The notes under the pieces: model-generated
The model's input: only the letters and a program-made list of their open reading frames with translations
Told to the model about the DNA's origin: nothing
Database searches by the model: none
DNA from: Oscillospiraceae bacterium
GTDB taxonomy: Bacteria > Bacillota > Clostridia > Oscillospirales > Acutalibacteraceae
Length of the DNA stretch: 8,552 nt
Reading direction: 5' to 3'
Assembly: GCA_003486665.1 (NCBI GenBank)
Contig: DNGF01000247.1
Span: 1-8,552, forward strand
Position numbers and translations under genes: made by a program
Shown: positions 6,160-8,552 of the stretch, piece by piece
How the letters are laid out: the number at the start of each line of letters is the position of its first letter
Position numbering within the stretch: the first letter of the stretch is position 1

Positions 6160-7515
6160 ATGAAAACTTTAACTTTAAAAGAAATTGCCGAAGCAATCGG
6201 CGGAACATTCAATGTTGACGCGGAATTCAATGAGGTTTGCATTGATTCCAGACTCTGCAAGCCCGGCTGTATTTATATTGCAATCAAGGGCGAAAACTTT
6301 GACGGTCATGATTTTACCGCTGCCGCTTTTGCAAACGGCGCTTCGGCGGCAATCATTCACCATGACGTTGACGCCGAGGGACCGATGCTCAGGGTTGATG
6401 ATACGCATCAGGCACTCATGCGGCTGGCACACTGGTACAGAATGACCTTTGATATTCCCGTTGTCGGTCTGACGGGAAGTGTCGGCAAAACCACGACCAA
6501 GGAAATGACGTGGTTCGTGCTGAATGAGAAATTCAAGTCACTTAAAACAGAGGGAAACCTTAACAACAATATCGGTCTGCCGAGGACGCTTTTGAGGATG
6601 GACAGTGACACTCAGGCGGCAGTCATTGAAATGGGAATGAGCAACAGAGGGGAGATCTCCGAGCTTTCTAAAATTGCCGAGCCTACGGTTGCGATAATCA
6701 GCAACATCGGCGTTTCCCACATGGAAAATCTCGGTTCGAGAGAGAATATACTTAAGGCAAAGCTTGAAATCCTTGACGGACTTCGTGAAAACTGCCCTAT
6801 TCTTCTTAACGGCGATGATCCGTATCTTGCAGGCGCGGTAATTGAAAATCATCCTGTTTACTATTACGGAATTGACGATAAGACCTGTGATTTCAGGGCA
6901 ACCGATATTGAGCAGTCGGATGAAAATACGGAGTTCAATATAATATATGACGGTAAAAAGGTTCATGTTACTATTCCGACAATCGGAAGACATAATGTTT
7001 ACAATGCTCTTGCGGCGTTCGGAACGGGAATGCAGCTCGGTGTTACCCCGGAAGAGGCTGTCAGAGGTCTTGCAAAATATATTCCGTCCGGTATGCGTCA
7101 GAGAATGAAAACCGTAAACGGGATAAAATTTATAGAGGATTGCTACAACGCGAGTCCCGATTCGCAAAGGGCGGCGCTCAAAATGCTTTCGGAAATGAGA
7201 GCTGACAGAAAAATCGCTGTTCTCGGCGATATGCTCGAACTCGGAGCAATAAGCGAGGAATCGCACAGAAACGCAGGTCTGCTTGCGGCAAAGGCAAAGG
7301 TTGATGTTTTCATGACCTACGGCGAAAGATCGCTTGCCTCCGCGGAAAAAGCGAAGGAATGCGGAGTGCCGGAGGTTTACGGCTTTACCGACAAAAAGGC
7401 GCTCGCGGATAAGCTCTTCGAAACGCTCAAGCCGGGCGATGCGGTTCTTTTTAAAGCGAGCCGCGGAATGGCTTTGGAAGACGTTATAAATGATCTTTAC
7501 GGCAGAATGAAATAA
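6160..7515 (+). CDS. murF: UDP-MurNAc-tripeptide:D-alanyl-D-alanine ligase MurF
   Basis: MurF joins D-Ala-D-Ala to the UDP-MurNAc-tripeptide with ATP, completing the cytoplasmic pentapeptide precursor. The 451 residues match family length. Visible motifs are DSRLCKPG in the N-domain, the P-loop GLTGSVGKTTTKEM (103-116, Lys110), GNLNNNIGLPRTLL (Asn135-137), EMGMSNRGEI from 157, SNIGVSHMENLGS, GRHNVYNALAA, DCYNASPDS from 327, and GDMLELG. The start is secure in one sense: a TGA lies in frame two codons upstream, so no longer version exists. The ribosome site is weak, with CGGAG at 6142-6146 thirteen bases away, so coupling to murE is likely. An imperfect hairpin covers the stop codon. Confidence 0.97.
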   Translation: MKTLTLKEIAEAIGGTFNVDAEFNEVCIDSRLCKPGCIYIAIKGENFDGHDFTAAAFANGASAAIIHHDVDAEGPMLRVDDTHQALMRLAHWYRMTFDIPVVGLTGSVGKTTTKEMTWFVLNEKFKSLKTEGNLNNNIGLPRTLLRMDSDTQAAVIEMGMSNRGEISELSKIAEPTVAIISNIGVSHMENLGSRENILKAKLEILDGLRENCPILLNGDDPYLAGAVIENHPVYYYGIDDKTCDFRATDIEQSDENTEFNIIYDGKKVHVTIPTIGRHNVYNALAAFGTGMQLGVTPEEAVRGLAKYIPSGMRQRMKTVNGIKFIEDCYNASPDSQRAALKMLSEMRADRKIAVLGDMLELGAISEESHRNAGLLAAKAKVDVFMTYGERSLASAEKAKECGVPEVYGFTDKKALADKLFETLKPGDAVLFKASRGMALEDVINDLYGRMK

Positions 7516-7539
7516 CCGCCGATAGCTTTTCGACGGTTA
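7513..7539 (+). other. Imperfect hairpin over the murF stop
   Basis: TAACCG (7513-7518) pairs with CGGTTA (7534-7539), and CG (7520-7521) pairs with CG (7531-7532), across one C-A mismatch and a nine-base loop. The murF stop codon TAA forms the base of the stem. No T-run follows, so termination is unlikely. A role in mRNA processing or in separating murF and mraY translation is possible but unproven. Confidence 0.35.
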
Positions 7540-7566
7540 CATAAACACAGGGTTGAAAGGACACGG

Positions 7567-8552
7567 GTGAAACAAATGAACAGTTATTTTGCACTTATAC
7601 TCAGCGCAGTCGGCGCATTCGGAATTACCGCGCTGCTCGGCTATGTGATTATTCCATGGCTTCATAAGCTCAAATTCGGACAGACAATTCTTGATATCGG
7701 TCCGAAATGGCACAAGAAAAAGCAGGGTACACCGACAATGGGCGGACTTATGTTTATAATCGGCATATTCTGCTCCGCAGCCGTTGTACTTGTTTGTTAT
7801 TCGATGACAGTCAGCAGAGCAGGACTTGATTCGAGCGAAAAGACGAAGCTTTGGGCAGGACTTATCATGGCGCTTATGTTCGGCGCAGTCGGTTTTGCCG
7901 ATGACTACATAAAGGTTGTCAAAAAGCGCAATCTCGGCTTGTCAATTCTGCAAAAAACAATTTTTCAGCTTATAATCTGCGCCGCATATCTTACGAGTCT
8001 TTATCTTGCAATGGATAAGGATCCGTATATGTTCATTCCGTTTGTAGGCAATGTTTCGCTCGGAATTTGGTTCTGGATACTCGGTGTGTGCGTGCTTTAC
8101 GGCGCAATTAATGCGGTTAACTTTACAGACGGAATTGACGGTCTTTGCTCTTCCGTTACCGCAACTGCGGCGCTCAGCTTTATCGTTATGGCTGTTGTGC
8201 ATAAGGCATTCGGAATCGGTATAGTATCCGCTGCGCTTTTGGGCGGATGTATGGGCTTCTTCGTTTGGAACAAATTCCCGGCAAAGGTATTCATGGGAGA
8301 TACGGGTTCCATGTTCCTCGGCGGACTTGTGGTTGCAATTGCGTACGCTTTTGACTGCCCGATAATCCTCGTTCATACGGGTATTATCTACTTTATCGAG
8401 GGACTCTCCGATGTTATTCAGATCGGATATTTCAAAATTACTCACGGCAAAAGAATATTCAGAATGGCTCCGATCCATCATCATTTTGAGATGGGCGGCT
8501 GGAGCGAAAAGAAGATTGATACGGTATTCTGCGCCGTTAATCTCATCGGCGG
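7567..8552 (+). CDS. mraY: Phospho-N-acetylmuramoyl-pentapeptide-transferase MraY (right end cut by window)
   Basis: MraY is a polytopic membrane enzyme that transfers phospho-MurNAc-pentapeptide from UDP to undecaprenyl phosphate, making lipid I. The visible 328 residues hold all key motifs: LKFGQ, GTPTMGG (54-60), the catalytic-region ADDYIK (Asp112, Asp113), NAVNFTDGIDGL (182-193), FMGDTGS (Asp245) and PIHHHFE (302-308). Hydrophobic segments run throughout. Homologues end shortly after the last visible residues (VNLIGG), so probably only a short stretch is missing. The start is a choice between GTG at 7567 and ATG at 7576, three residues apart. AAAGGA (7556-7561) is five bases before the GTG but fourteen before the ATG, which favours the GTG. 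A weaker GGTGA just before the ATG keeps the other option open. Confidence 0.96.
   Translation, partial: MKQMNSYFALILSAVGAFGITALLGYVIIPWLHKLKFGQTILDIGPKWHKKKQGTPTMGGLMFIIGIFCSAAVVLVCYSMTVSRAGLDSSEKTKLWAGLIMALMFGAVGFADDYIKVVKKRNLGLSILQKTIFQLIICAAYLTSLYLAMDKDPYMFIPFVGNVSLGIWFWILGVCVLYGAINAVNFTDGIDGLCSSVTATAALSFIVMAVVHKAFGIGIVSAALLGGCMGFFVWNKFPAKVFMGDTGSMFLGGLVVAIAYAFDCPIILVHTGIIYFIEGLSDVIQIGYFKITHGKRIFRMAPIHHHFEMGGWSEKKIDTVFCAVNLIG

Noticed and set aside
6538..7266. 242-codon open frame on the minus strand inside murF
   Set aside because: It lies fully opposite a clear MurF coding sequence, has no recognisable domain, and is explained as a shadow of the + strand codon pattern.
7942..8484. 180-codon open frame on the minus strand inside mraY
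   Set aside because: It is antisense to conserved MraY motifs, low in hydrophobic order and without a recognisable family; a shadow frame.

Overview
The window is the front part of a division and cell wall (dcw) gene cluster. All genes lie on the + strand in the order mraZ, rsmH, ftsL-like, division penicillin-binding protein (PBP), murE, murF, mraY; the last is cut by the right edge. The order, the two-PASTA division PBP, the small divergent FtsL, the frequent AGGAGG-type ribosome sites, and a base composition that looks moderate in GC (estimated by eye, not counted) suggest a low-to-mid GC Firmicute. A clostridial member of the Oscillospiraceae/Ruminococcaceae type is most likely. MurE carries the DNPR motif, so the peptidoglycan is predicted to contain meso-diaminopimelate. 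The lineage call is inference; no marker here fixes genus or species.

Layout. Bases 1-297 hold no gene I can firmly support. There is an ambiguous reading at the extreme left edge, then AT-rich intergenic DNA. A good sigma-A promoter (TTGACT, 16 bp, TATAAT) lies at 298-325 and is the only strong promoter seen. Between it and mraZ are two TGGGA repeats at 10-bp period on the minus strand, resembling MraZ operator repeats. mraZ and rsmH overlap by one base. A 55-base gap leads to the ftsL-like gene. The 140-149 base gap between ftsL and the PBP gene is the largest inside the operon; it contains a 12-codon reading frame overlapping the ftsL stop and a strong GC-rich hairpin. murE follows after 15 bases, murF after 18, and mraY after about 50 bases that include an imperfect hairpin over the murF stop.

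How the genes work together. MraZ is the cluster's transcription regulator and RsmH modifies 16S rRNA. The FtsL-like protein and the PBP form part of the septal synthesis machinery. MurE and MurF add the third amino acid and the D-Ala-D-Ala dipeptide to the cytoplasmic UDP-MurNAc-peptide. MraY then moves the product onto undecaprenyl phosphate to make lipid I. No internal rho-independent terminator with a U-tract was seen, so one transcript from the mraZ promoter could cover the window.

This is a conserved housekeeping region. I found no undescribed multi-gene system, no mobile element, no CRISPR array and no tRNA or rRNA gene. The points worth a second look are small: the MraZ-box-like repeats, the uORF plus hairpin before the PBP gene, non-ATG start choices for two genes, and the unassigned left edge.
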